A stretch of DNA of 64,000 nt, taken from assembly GCA_964017185.1 (NCBI GenBank), contig OZ024871.1, positions 61,245,226 to 61,309,225 of the forward strand, read 5' to 3'. How positions within the stretch are numbered: position 1 is the stretch's first letter; the number at the start of each line of letters is the position of its first letter. The stretch comes from Rugalucina vietnamica (Eukaryota; Mollusca; Bivalvia; Lucinida; Lucinidae). This document shows, in pieces, positions 23,673 to 35,215 of this stretch. A program made the position numbers and the translations under genes. The notes beneath the pieces are model-generated. The model ran no database searches, was not told where the DNA came from, and was given only the letters and a program-made list of their open reading frames with translations.

Positions 23673-25413
23673 GCGCAAGGAGTGTTGACCATATGGCCTG
23701 TATATGCCTATACTTTAGCGGCAAAGAACACTGATATTAAGCTCCAGATGATGATTCTTTATGTTGAGGACAAATATAGTCCCATGTCTTATGAAGAGAT
23801 ATGTGTTAAGATATTTACAAATTCTGTAATCATTTGGTAGAAATTTAGGTTTCCGTGGGGTTTGGGGTCAAAATTTCATGACTACAAAAAGGTAGAATTT
23901 TTTTTTTTTTTTTTTTTTTTTTCTTGCATGGTGACGATAGTTGTTACTAATGTTTGTATTTTAGAGCATTCAGTCGACAGAAACATGCATGAATCATATA
24001 AAAATGCACAGAACATGTTTAAATATTTGCAGTATGAAATATTGTTAGGAAAACTTTTAGGAGGTACCTGTATAGCATTTCTGCATATTGAATATTAGAT
24101 TACCATATATACTCTATAAATAAAAGTTGCAAAAAGTCCCGTTTCCAATCTTGAATCAGTAAAAACTCTTTAAGAACTTAAAACTCTATGTGGCTTGAAA
24201 AGCATGTCATTGCAACAAATTTATTTGACATTCACCATGTACAATTGAATTATTGTGGCCAAATATGTATGATAAATTCTACCTAGTAGGTCATGGCCAA
24301 TGTAGCATAACAGACATTTACACAAGCTATACTAACACGGCTACCTATCTCCATAATTCAACAATGAAATGCATCTTCAAAAGGCACCAAAAAATAATTG
24401 GACTGCACACACCATATGCGAGCCAAACCCATTATAAAGTATTGAGCAAAAACCATGAACTAATAAAATCATATCTAAAAACCTGCCCTCACAGTATGGA
24501 AATAATAAAACAGAGATACAAATGCTATAGATTAGAGGCCGTGCAAAAAAACAAGGGAGTATTTGTACAGTGTGTCTCCAAACTTTAGTAACACAAAATG
24601 ATGGGAACATTAATGCCTGTTTCCCAAATGATGAAAGGTGATTCTGCAGCAGACAAACTCATCAGTGTAATCTTTATGTTTTCCCTTTTCATCCCCTGGT
24701 AGTTGTCATATCTAAACAAAAACGTGACTGGCCACAAAATTTTCACTTATGATGTGGTAATTTATTAGCAATTTGAAATAAGCATTTAGCAAATAGCATT
24801 TAGCAAATAGCAATTAGCAGGTGTACAATATAAAGTTTGTTAAAATGTACTGCAAGTTGTTAGGACACAGTGAGCACACAATAAAATCCATGAAGGTGAA
24901 GTCTAACCATAAAGCTATAATAAAACACTAAAAACGAATGTGTACAGTTTATTTTGTCTATACGTATTATACGTATAGGGCCGGCACAAGTTAATGTCTC
25001 TGGTTGCACCGGTAATGCTTACATGTAACGGTTCCGGGTTGTAGTCAAATTGATGCATTTACTGGGAAATAACTCCACACCAAAATCAACAATAATAATT
25101 ATTTAGAGGAAATATTATAGGTAGAAAATAATTGGATTTTGCGCGTGATCTTATCGTTTCTGGATAATTTGCCTATTCCAAATTCTTACAGAGACATTTT
25201 TACTACAGAAAGTGTTTCTAATCTGTTTTCAAGATACTTCCAAGATGCTAAATCAACCAAAATTAGAGTACAAGTATAAACTTTCATGAAAGGTCATTTA
25301 GGCTACCATGTTGGGAAAGAGCTAGTCATTCTGCTCTTCGAGTGTGTTGTCGGAAAAATGTTTTGTTATGTTTTATGCATTTTCTTTCCCACCTGGTGTG
25401 TATGTTGTGACTT
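23673..25413. other. AT-rich intergenic sequence
   Basis: It holds a T32 tract (about 23890-23921), AGCATTTAGCAAATAGC repeats (24783-24822) and a small palindrome TATACGTATTATACGTATA (about 24958). A 111-codon open frame at 24253-24588 has no domain I recognise and is probably chance. Confidence 0.5.
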
Positions 25414-25415
25414 GA

Positions 25416-25531
25416 GATTAGTCTGGCGGGTCAGCCGTCAAAATGAATTTTTGATAATTGATTTATCATTTTGACAAAATGAACCACTGGGTATGATACT
25501 TCATTTTGACGGCTGACTAGTCAGACTAACT
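25416..25531. repeat. 116-bp hairpin element
   Basis: The left arm ends GTCAGCCGTCAAAATGAA and the right arm begins TTCATTTTGACGGCTGAC. Outer pairing continues to ATTAGTCTG / CAGACTAAC. It is a small foldback or MITE-like repeat with no coding content. Confidence 0.8.
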
Positions 25532-25649
25532 TTAGATATAATTGAATCGATTTCTTACTTTATGCTTCGCTGTCAACAGGTCATGTCGTGCCTGTAAGGC
25601 TAAGCACAGGCGCCTGAAGTCCAATATATAATTATAATCATAGTGTAAG

Positions 25650-26135
25650 TCAATATTGACAAAATCCACATTAATTTGCTGGTTCCCAGTCTTCAAATAA
25701 TCAATATTGCAAATCCAGGTATAAACTTTATTTATTTTACTTCAATTACACAGAAAGCTCATTGAACTTATATACGCGTTCTTGAAGGCGCGGATGTTGG
25801 CGTTATGTGGTCAAACGTGGTGGAGGAAACCGGAGAACCCGGGGAAAACCACCGAACCTGGACGGGCGACCACTACCCTGCCACATGCCTTGACCCGGAT
25901 TCGAACCCAGATCGCCGTGGTGACAAGCGAGTGCGTTATCCACTACGCTATCCAGGCCCCCGAAATCCAGGTAACCTGTAAAACCCCCTCAGTTAGTCAT
26001 TGGTCAATATTGGACACACCTTCAAATACTGACCAATGACTAACTGAGGGGGTTTTACAGGTTACCTGGATTTCCAATATTGATTGTTTGAAAGCTGGAA
26101 ACCAGCATTTAATGTAGATATGGTCAATAGAAAAT
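25650..26135. repeat. Palindromic element split by a SINE
   Basis: With the SINE at 25722-25962 removed, the remaining sequence is an inverted repeat with arms of about 110 bp. Pairing includes CAGGTAACCTGTAAAACC with GGTTTTACAGGTTACCTG and TTTGCTGGTTCCCAG with CTGGAAACCAGCA. The loop is near 26011-26024. Confidence 0.85.
25722..25962 (-). mobile_element. tRNA-derived SINE with 11-bp target duplication
   Basis: On the minus strand the head reads CTGGATAGCGTAGTGGATAA (A box) and GGGTTCGAATCCGGG (B box). The conserved body GTTCTCCGGTTTCCTCC follows, then a 3' end rich in AAATAAATAAA. It is flanked by AAATCCAGGTA at 25711-25721 and 25963-25973. The target lies inside the palindrome, whose other arm gives the uninterrupted sequence. 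Confidence 0.9.
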
Positions 26136-26139
26136 ATAT

Positions 26140-26927
26140 ACTTCTAACGCAACACTTACATTTTCCATCATATCTAAAAAATTAAATCGCCAAATTTATT
26201 TAAATTTTCCGCAAATATAAATCAATTATGCTTGCGTGTTGTCTGTATTTTTCATTGAAATTGATTGTCCACAACTTATAAAATATTTAGTTTATCTAAC
26301 AAGACTCAAAAACGAAAAGTCACAAAAAAGCCACTCGAAGAATTTAATAGTATCACAGCGGCGTCTCAGAAAAGTATCATATCCAGCTCATATCCCGTAT
26401 GCCCAACTGCACGAGCTTGCAAATAAGTTTCCAAGCAATAAAAAAATTATGACGTGTTTATTCCAAGAATTTAGCGTTATTGGTCATCTCTGGGATGCAT
26501 TTAAAAAACAGGCGTATGCGGAAACACCGTGTTGTATCAAGAAATTGGCAGTAACTGAAGTAGATCCTTGTGGAGGAGTGGACAATCATCCCACAGGGGT
26601 TTGGTATGAAATTGATAAATATGTTTTGTCCATGAAGAGGCAGTGTCCCTGTGTCGTCCAGTTCCATTCGGGACACACGGGATATTAACTGAGTATGATA
26701 CACTTCACTGCTGTGATATCCGAATAACTTGCATTTAGTTATCAGTTCAACCGGGATTTTGTGACTTTTTGTTTTTCATCCAATTTATTGCAATATAGTC
26801 CACCGATTTTTGTGAAAATTACAGAAAGTATAGAAAAATAGATGAACTTAATTTGTTGAAAATTTCATGAAGATCAGTTAAACAATTTTTTAGTAATGTC
26901 CAAAAAGGTAAGTGTTGCGTTAGAAGT
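26140..26927. mobile_element. 788-bp TIR element
   Basis: A perfect 20-bp terminal inverted repeat ACTTCTAACGCAACACTTAC lies at 26140-26159, with its reverse complement at 26908-26927. No target duplication is obvious. It contains a 150-codon open frame (26236-26688) that starts at GTG, not ATG, and matches no domain I know. It could be a relic of a transposase or chance. Confidence 0.75.
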
Positions 26928-27431
26928 GCCCCTCAGTGTATTGACCTTAGACACTACTACTGTAAATCTGATGATTTTTGGGTCACTAATATAACTTCAA
27001 GCGCCTGTAGGCTAAGGTAGTGATATCATTTGAAGTCATGTTGGAATGGTCAATCATCCTAGACACACTGTTCCTTGGCAAGCACATCTGAATCTGAATA
27101 TTTTACTGGTGAGATGCCAACTGACAATATTTCACCAGGGGGTACATGAGGTTGTCCCAAACAATGGTTATAAGTTTACATGGTTTATGTACCAAAATTT
27201 AATTTGTATATTATTATTAAAGTTTTATACTGATCAATGTTTGGCTAATGGGCTTATTCCATATTTTTTCAGGCATACAGTGGCATAATGGTGGTAAGAG
27301 GTGAAGCCTTGGGCATATTTTCAATAGACAACCTCCAAAGGGACAAGTACTTCCAGGTATCACTAACCATCAGGAAAATGTCAGACATAACCAAATTTAT
27401 CTTGAAAACCTGGGGTTTGCAGGGGTATACC

Positions 27432-27507
27432 CAAAACATACATTGTGGGTACTGGTTAGAACTGCTTGGGCGAGCAGTTCTAATGTGTACCCACAATGTA
27501 TGTTTTG
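27432..27507. repeat. 76-bp hairpin, same design as 17943-18022
   Basis: Arms CAAAACATACATTGTGGGTA and TACCCACAATGTATGTTTTG are perfect over this stretch. After three mismatches TTAGAACTGCT / AGCAGTTCTAA also pairs. Confidence 0.9.
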
Positions 27508-27529
27508 AGCAAAACTATTAAAAAATTAT

Positions 27530-28813
27530 CGGCTAAAACACAATCAGGGTGGACATTTGGGTTTCACTTTTGTCAAAAAATGAATTTTCAGTGGGGCATA
27601 TTTAGATGGCATTTTTGTTTTCAGAGACATCTTGTAGGTGCGAAAATGCAGAAATTTTCATTTTGGTTTCAGGCTTTCAAAAATTTCACCATACCTATGC
27701 CTTTAGGGCCTACGGGCCTAAATATTTGAAAATATAACATGCATTTTGGCTAAGGCAATTTATCTTGTATTGATAATTTTTACTTTTAGGGCACTTTTTG
27801 GTGTTAGATAACAGATTTTATCTGAAAAATCTTTGAAAATTTTCAACATATGGACAAATATGAAAATGCGTCGTGTCCGTAGCCCTATCTGTTTTAATAC
27901 AGTTTTGTCATAAGTATTAAATAGTAATATTCATATCTACTGGTACATTTATGACTTTTAATGGTGTTCTTGTTTGTTTAAAACCCAAACAAAATAAGAT
28001 AAGCTTAAAATGATCATTTTAAGCAAACAACAAAAATTGGGGGCTACGGACACGACAGGGCTACGGACAACATAGTTACCGCGATATCTGATGAAACCAT
28101 TTAGCTAGCCACAAAACTTTTCTTATAAAACGTTAAATCCCTGGACCCGCAACGGAAAGTGAAGGTCATGTTTATATAAAGCATTGATAACATACTTTAA
28201 CAGGGGCTTGAAAATAGGGGGCTACGGACACGACATTTTACATGATGTTACAAAATTGCATCTGGCAGATTCCATAATTACTTTCTATTCAATTAAGGCT
28301 TTTCCATCGAAATTCAAAAGGTATCTTAGGCTTAATATGGCATTTGTGATTTTATATTTTGCAGTTTATTAAGTTTGGAAGCCCCTGATTTGGGGATATT
28401 AAAAAAGCCAAAATGTATAACAAAGGGCTACTTTTAAGAAAAGCTCTTAGGAATTAATGCAAAGGCATGTACCAATGTATTAATCACCTCAGATAAGAGT
28501 TAAGGTATTCCTTTTGAATATCTGACATAAACTTATTGGCTAAAGATGAAATTATAATAGCTGGAGTCTTGTAAAATAATAGAAATTTTGAAGTGAAACT
28601 TTATAACACTCAAAAATGGCCAAATTTTAGTCTTTTGACTAGGCAGTAAACTGTTCCGCTACTAATAACCCACACATATTATATATCACTGGAAAGCTTG
28701 AGAAGTTTCCTATTGAGCTATGACAATAACATCATTCTAGGAGTGCATCAGGGCAAAATACTGGTATATAACATGGTTTTTGTGAAATGTCCACCCTGAT
28801 TGTGTTTTAGCCG
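27530..28813. mobile_element. 1,284-bp non-autonomous TIR transposon
   Basis: Perfect 29-bp terminal inverted repeats begin CGGCTAAAACACAATCAGGG (27530-27558 and 28785-28813). They are flanked by the 4-bp direct repeat TTAT (27526-27529 and 28814-28817). The interior carries several copies of GGGCTACGGACACGAC in both orientations (near 27870, 28042, 28061 and 28220) and no recognisable protein. It interrupts another repeat: TTTTGAGCAAAA..TAAAAA upstream and GAAATTTTCAATTTTTACA downstream resemble 13000-13060. Confidence 0.9.
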
Positions 28814-28817
28814 TTAT

Positions 28818-30050
28818 TTTTTTTCCATTGAAATTTTCAATTTTTACAGCTTAAAAAATCTCTTCATATTGCATGAGCATGTTTTCGTAATACTTTAACA
28901 TGTCAAAAATTAGATTTGTCCCTGTTGATAGATCAGTGTCACAGAAGTCTTAGACTCTTAATAAGACCATTATGTAGTTCAAGAAATTCTTTTTGTGGAA
29001 TTTTACCATCTTCTGCTGATTGAGAAGATGTACCACTGACTAGGGAAAAAGGGCACTTATTACTAGTGAACTTAAACTGGGAGTCTCAGTCTCTCAGACA
29101 TGCTTATTTAAAGTATAATTATAGAAAAAAGTATGCATCGCAGCATGTGAGGCAGAGCACAGCTTTTCACTTAAGTGTAGCATGTATTGTAGATGTGTGT
29201 AACAACTGCAAGGAATTAAAGGAACCAGATGATAATTGCATGAAGCAATCTTTATCAGTCCTTGAGCCCGGAACAAATGTTTGCAAGAGATTTTTTTCTT
29301 TTGTTGGATTTGTTCTGCATCAGTTGAAGTGACATGCATGGTAGTAACAGATTATCAAAAATAAATTATTTACCTTTCCGAGACATTAGTTTGAACTTTT
29401 ATTCTGGTGATTTAGCAGATTAGAATTTGCAACTACATGTATTACAAATTTACAATCACCATATTGTGCACCAAACCGACAGACAACTGTTATATCAAAA
29501 TACACAACTTAAACATAAATATTTGATAAGAAAATTAAGTTTTCAATCTACCTGAGTGGTAGTTCTACAAAAACAATGGTATATAACATGCCCATCAATG
29601 AAGACTAGTTTATGGGTGCCAATAAATGTGGGAAAAATGGTAGTTTTTTCAACGTTATGCCGTTGCACTTCAATTTTACACATTGTTCATTTGAAAAAAG
29701 AAGTACAAAAAACTACCTTTACGCCAGTGAAAGGCATATCAAATGTTGAAATAGTTTTCAGAGATCAAAATATTTTTACTTCGTATGGTTCGGACTTTCG
29801 GAAAGAATATTATGATCATAACATAATGAATAAGAGGGATGGTTGTGTGAATTTCAAAAATGTGATTATGTTGTTCCTGGTCGCTAAACAGAAATAATTC
29901 TGTAGTGTCTGCATGTACGCACTCCAGAAGACTAAAGTCTTCTCATAGATAATATCTCTATGTATGTGCTGCAATGGCACAACTAGCTGAAACACCACAG
30001 CATCAGGTAAAAGTTTTGCTTGTAGCAGCAAAAAGAGTGTGTCCGCTACG
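28818..30050. other. AT-rich sequence without recognised gene
   Basis: A short open frame at 29556-29897 has no recognisable domain. CTGTAGTGTCTGCA near 29900 resembles the inverted termini of 30051-30402. Confidence 0.45.
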
Positions 30051-30402
30051 CTGTAGTGTCCGCAATGAAAATTAAGGAATGTTGCACAAATTGAGACCAT
30101 TAAGTAAGATATGTATTCATTTTGGAGTATGGAAATTTACAAACAGCTTTTATCTATCAAAATCACTAAAAATATTCATCCAAATGCCCAATTTTAGTTG
30201 TTATGAGGGTATAACGACTGCTTTAGCACTTGGACAGCATGGTCATAACCTTGCAAAGTGCTCATAATTTAAGACGGAATAATGATTTATATTGTGAAAG
30301 TCATCAAAAGTATTCACTTTAACATCTTAAAACTATTGAATTTTGTGTTTTACTCAAAATAAACATTTTTTGTGAAGCTTGTTTGTGTTGCTGACACTAC
30401 AG
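30051..30402. mobile_element. Possible 352-bp element with CTGTAGTGTC termini
   Basis: CTGTAGTGTCCGCAA at 30051-30065 is mirrored by TTGCTGACACTACAG at 30388-30402 (14 of 15 bases). The same word recurs at 56703. No target duplication is seen. Confidence 0.4.
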
Positions 30403-30750
30403 AAGCTAATAATAAAGAAAAATCATATTTTTACCTCAAAATTACCTGAGTCACAATACTAAGTCCCTCAAAAATTCCTGAAAGGAGTGAGATCAACATA
30501 CATGTATAGAGCTGAAAAAGCATCTTTCATACCTAACAGTAACTGCTTTCAAAGCATAGAGCATACGGTCTCAGCAGAAAGCTCCCACCTTATGCCGATG
30601 GTGAGGCCTGTTCACACCAAGTAAAAGTTTTTTCACATAACAGAGTTTGCTTGGATTATGCAATGACAGGAAATAAGACACCTTAGTTTCATTTCTGAAG
30701 TTCAAAGGTAAGGTATGTTTCTTCTTAAGGCAACTCTCAGTTGTAATCCT

Positions 30751-30850
30751 TGCTACACACAATCGAAAGTCTGCTACACACAATCGAAAGTCTGCCGCGA
30801 AGGAAAGATGCATTTTCAAGTGTGTTGTCAGTCAGTCAGTCAGTCAGTCA
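30751..30850. repeat. Short tandem duplications and (CAGT)n
   Basis: TGCTACACACAATCGAAAGTC-type text occurs twice in tandem (about 30751-30795). A short (CAGT)n microsatellite follows near 30829-30848. Confidence 0.85.
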
Positions 30851-30986
30851 CCCATCTGCCTTTACCACAGGGACCGAAAAACTCGGGTATTAAAAAACTT
30901 AAAACCCAAGTACACCAATTGTGTTTATCCATTTGATTGGTCATCTGTATCTACATGTACAAATATAAAACCATTTGCTAATATAG

Positions 30987-31126
30987 GGATCAAATATGAT
31001 TTTCCATTCATTAACATTTGCTAGGTCCCGAGGGGAGTGTTGAAAAACGACGGCGTAGCCCAAGGTTTTCAACACTCTCCGAGGGACCTAGCAAATGTTA
31101 ATGAATGACAAAATCATTTTTGATCA
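30987..31126. repeat. Hairpin element with ~60-bp arms
   Basis: TTCATTAACATTTGCTAGG..AGTGTTGAAAA pairs with TTTTCAACACT..CCTAGCAAATGTTAATGAA. Outer pairing includes GATCAAATATGATTTT with AAAATCATTTTTGATC. The loop contains GACGGCGTAGCC. Confidence 0.85.
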
Positions 31127-31721
31127 CTGTTATTGCATAAATGCTGCACAAACGAAAGAACTAATGGTGCACTATATTTTACAGCCTCATCACATTTTCA
31201 TACGAGTTTTCTGTTTCATTCTTATGCTTGTTCCGGGCCGACTTCAGTCACTCATTATTAGCATGTGTTTTGCATGGCACCCGGTATCGAGCATAAATAA
31301 AAGCCATGTATTAACAGCATGTGCGCACGAGAATTGCAATATTAATAAATGGCTTTCTTTTCATTAATATATGACTATTAATATCGTGTGACACAGGTAT
31401 TAATGTAATAATGAATGATTATCATAATTCATAGTACAAAAGTGTTTCATTGTTGATGCATTTTGATAAGCAAAAACCACAACCCACCCATGATTGGAGC
31501 GCAAAAGTTTATCAGTACCATTTCACTACATGGATTTGTCATATATTTGTCCATCGTTTTGCCTATAACTGTACATGTATTTTTAAGAACATAGCCATTT
31601 TTCATGTTTATCCTAACCACAGCTTCCTGTTGCAAGCCCACGGGCAGTTTACCAGTGCAATGTGTCCATGCTTTCAGTAGCAACTGACATAGTTTTACAT
31701 GTACTGTCAAAATTGCTTATT

Positions 31722-32310
31722 ATACCCCCCGCAATAACAAAGTTATAAGGGGGATATACTGTTTTCACGTTGTCCGTCCGCCCGGGTCTCCGTCCGTCCG
31801 TCTGTAACACTTTGTTTCCTTAATATCTTGAAGCCCCTTGGCCGGAATTTCATGAAACCTTGCACACACATACATATTGATGGGGCAAATATTATTATAA
31901 AACATAAGGGGCTAGGGGCCAGTTCTGTGAGAGTTATTGCCCTTTGTATTTCTTAATGGCTGTGTTTATATGCATATGTATAGTGCCTTCATGGGCTGAT
32001 CAACTCCTACCACAGTTTTCCATGAATAACTCTGAAACTTTAAAAATACAATGGAGACATGTTTGACATTTGCATGCAGTAGTTTGATAGTGAAAAAATA
32101 ATTTTTGACAAAATTACAACTGAGAGAACGTAGACAATTTTTCATGTTTATTTTCTATTACAGGTATGGTAGTGGCTATACGGGCCGATCAACTCCTACC
32201 ACAGTTTTTGCAGGAGCCATTTGATACTTTGCCACCACAATACAGACACACTGGACATGTGCATGAAGAAATATTATTTTGGAAAAATAATTTTTAACAA
32301 ATTTGCAGCT
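31722..32310. repeat. TACCCCCCGCAA-type repeat with internal ~187-bp tandem units
   Basis: It opens TACCCCCCGCAATAACAAAG..AAGGGGGATATACTG and contains GTCCGTCCG-rich sequence. The word GATCAACTCCTACCACAGTT occurs near 32000 and 32188. It occurs again near 33763 beyond the inserted element 32313-33694, and with variation at 47190, 47374 and 47516. It is a widespread invertebrate-style repeat and no protein is seen. Confidence 0.7.
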
Positions 32311-32312
32311 TT

Positions 32313-33694
32313 CCCGTCTGTAGAAAGTCCATGGAATCAGTGGACAAAATCCATGGAATCCATGGACAAAGTCCATGGACAAAGTAGGCTGGAGTATTGG
32401 AACGAAAACAGTGGACAGTTTCCATTGAATCCATGGAAAATGTCCATGGATTTTTTCCAGTATGTCCATGGATTTTTCCATGGAATCCATGGATTTTGTC
32501 CATGGAATTTGTCCAGGGAGATAATGGACAATGTCCATCGAAATCATCCATGGACAATGTCCATGGAAAAAATCCATGGACAATGTCCATGGAAAAAATC
32601 CATGGACATTGTCCATGGAATCCATGGAAATAATCCATGGACCTTTGAGCAGTAGGCGATGCAGTGTTGACCCTGACAAGAGCCCTGAATAATGAATTGC
32701 TTTTGAATCATATTATAGCTTTCATGCACATTGTAGCTAGACTTAAAACCTACCAAATCTTTATATGGTGAAAGAGCTATCAAGAGCTTAGGACTCTATT
32801 AGAGCATGGAGGCAAATGAAAAACCAACTTAGTTGCAATTAGTAAAGGGAGGGAATGGGTTTGCTACTACCTACTTGGTTGTTTCAATAGCCTGTGTGAA
32901 TTGGGAGGATGCACCCAGAAAGTCTTTCTGAAAATGACTTCTCATTCAGGCGCCAGATTATGAAATCTAACATGCCCCAACCAAACACTTCTGCATTATG
33001 ATAAATATTAAAGAACAACATGCACATACATGTTTTTTTTTTTTTTACATATTTTAACATCAATATTCTTCTAAAATGCTTACCTGCAAGGCAGCAAGTG
33101 TAACAATCTTGTTTTTTGCAACTACTATAGCTTTTATCAATTTATCTGTCCAGAAAGGTTCTTTCATTCCCCACATGCTTTCTACAAAAGCTTTATCTTG
33201 ACCAGTTTCCATCAATGTTTTCTCTTTCATTTAGCATCACTGAGTCTGTCTGCAGTATATTCTTCAAGTTTCTTGCTTGCTGGCATTCTGATGCCTTAGA
33301 TGTTTGAAGATTTGTTCAGACAAGATTTCTGTTTACTTTCTAAAATTATGTGAAACAGGAAAAGGAAGTGATGTCAGATATCATGGGATTATGGGTAATT
33401 CTAAGAGTGGAAATTGTCCATGGATGACACTGTACAATGTCCATGGAATTTGTCCACTATTTCATGAGGAGATGCTGGAAAAATTCCATGGACAATGTCC
33501 ACAGTACCCTGGACATTGTCCATGGATTCCATGGACATTGTCCACACATTCCATGGATTACATGGACATTGTCCACACATTCCATGGATTCCATGGACAT
33601 TGTCCATACATTCCATGGATTCCGTGGAAAATATCCATGGATTCCATGGAAAATGTCCAGGCTGTCCATGGATTATGGACTTTCTACAGACGGG
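32313..33694. mobile_element. 1,382-bp TIR element with CCATGGA-array ends
   Basis: Perfect 18-bp termini CCCGTCTGTAGAAAGTCC (32313-32330) and its reverse complement (33677-33694) are flanked by TT on both sides (32311-32312, 33695-33696). The repeat copy near 47635 (GCAGCTTTGTGAAC) is an uninterrupted equivalent of the insertion site. Both ends are filled by runs of CCATGGA and GTCCATGGA words (about 32328-32642 and 33410-33675). CCATGG is its own complement, so each end can pair internally and with the other. Open frames rich in HGxxPWxxSMD on both strands are products of this repeat. Confidence 0.85.
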
Positions 33695-33880
33695 TTGTGA
33701 ACTTAGACAATTTTTGTGAATTGTTTCAATATGGGATCCATGGTAGTGCCTATACGGGCCGATCAACTCCTACCACAGTTTTTGCTGGAGCCATTTGATA
33801 CTTTGCCACCACAATACAGACACACTGGACATGTGCATGAAGAAATATTATTTTGGAAAAATGATTTATATAGCCCAGTA
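33695..33880. repeat. Continuation of the GATCAACTCC repeat
   Basis: Nearly the same as 32165-32310. It begins with the TGTGAACTTAGACAA..GGATCCATGGTAGTG stretch seen at 47640 and 47330. Confidence 0.85.
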
Positions 33881-34728
33881 AAATGGAAGACCCAAAACAA
33901 ATTGCAACACAAATCCTTTTCTGATTTTCCATAACCTTAGACCTGTATTATAAACATACTAAAAGTATACCAGAATCGGAAGATATGAAATTTAATTTTT
34001 TTTCACTATCTTTGAAGAAGTATTTTCATCTCCGCAAAACTACAGCTACAACTGTAGCTGGGTCTATGCATAAATTTAGGTTGAATTTTAAACACAGAAA
34101 TACACTTTAGGCTTTTTTTTTTTTTTTTTTGGTGTGTTTCCTTTAATCTCCCCATCCTTTGGTACCCAGAGGGTCGGGGAGGACCATCCCACTGGGCACC
34201 TTACAAACTACAAGGGTGTATTATGCGTGAATAAAAAGTGCATTCATTCCACTCCACTTTCACACTAACTTTCACACTAACATGTATACCATCTTTACCT
34301 AGTTTGAATTAATTTTGTGCAATTGACGATGAGATCAGTATCAAAATGGTAACAGCCAGAAATTCTTAAAGTGTTGTTACTCCTCTGTAATCAGAAATCT
34401 CCCGCGACAAACCCACCACACAGACCCCCCGCCACAAATACAAATATCACTTCTTACTAGTTCACATACATTAATTACACTCGCACTTGTGACGGGAAAT
34501 CTGCGACACAAGCCCACAGAGAAACATTTCTGACTACCTACTATCCGGCTGCAAACCAAATATAATACTAATTTGTTGAACTTGGCAAATGAAAACACAC
34601 ATATAATATATAACAAACAAGAAAAAAAGTCTAGATCGACCCTCTCGCAGCCTGGCAGTTTTGTTTTTCTTAGTCGAGATTCAGTCATTTAAAAGGAAAA
34701 TCAGGGGGATTTTTTTCTGTTCAATCTA
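33881..34728. other. Intergenic sequence and probable LINE 3' flank
   Basis: It contains a T20-like tract near 34113 and a CCCATCCTTTGGTACCC block of unknown origin. No gene is visible. The part next to 34729 may be 3' UTR of the minus-strand LINE. Confidence 0.4.
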
Positions 34729-35215
34729 TTAACTGAATAATTCATTGTATTTAGACCATTTTTCCTCAAATTTGTTCAGACAATTGTTTTTAGTTGCTGT
34801 ATGTTGTTCAAGCATATGACAATATTTGATTTGTTTTAAGAAGTGTTGTAAGAGACAAAGGCTGATTAAGACGCTTAGCCGAGTAAATATAATGTTTGAT
34901 TATGGTAAAGATTTGCAAGTCAGCAGATGAGTATATATTCCCTATATTAAAAATGAAAAGTTCTTCTGTGATGTTAAGACCTATATTTTTGTCATTTAAA
35001 TATTTGGTAAGTTGCGTAATGATTGACTGGCTTTCTTGACAAGTCCAGAGCATATGACTTATAGTTTCTTCTTCTCCACAATAATTACAGTTTGGGTTTT
35101 GGACATCTGTCAGACTGCGAAGATGGTCGCTGCTATGGCTTATTTGTAATAGCCTAATGTCTGTATCAAGGTCACTGTGTGAACGCACTCGCTTGGCAAA
35201 TTTTGGGGAATTAAG
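34729..35215 (-). pseudogene. LINE-1-like ORF2 C-terminal tail (broken)
   Basis: The longest open piece (35188-34808) contains NCNYCGEEETISHMLWTC, a Cys-Cys-His-Cys motif found at the C-terminus of L1/Tx1-like ORF2 proteins. Near 34815 the frame shifts. A second frame carries FEEKWSKYNELFS before a stop at 34729-34731, which looks like the true end. It is separated from the main ORF2 body (36539 upward) by about 1.3 kb. Confidence 0.75.

Noticed and set aside
24253..24588. 111-codon frame as a gene
   Set aside because: AT-rich composition, no domain, no splice or start context, and an overlapping antisense frame of similar length.
26236..26688. 150-codon frame as an independent gene
   Set aside because: It starts at GTG with no in-frame ATG near its start, lies wholly inside a TIR element, and has no recognised domain.
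32176..33798. Open frames up to 167 codons rich in HGxxPW and SMD
   Set aside because: They are translations of CCATGGA arrays and occur on both strands and in several frames. Some read across the element boundary.
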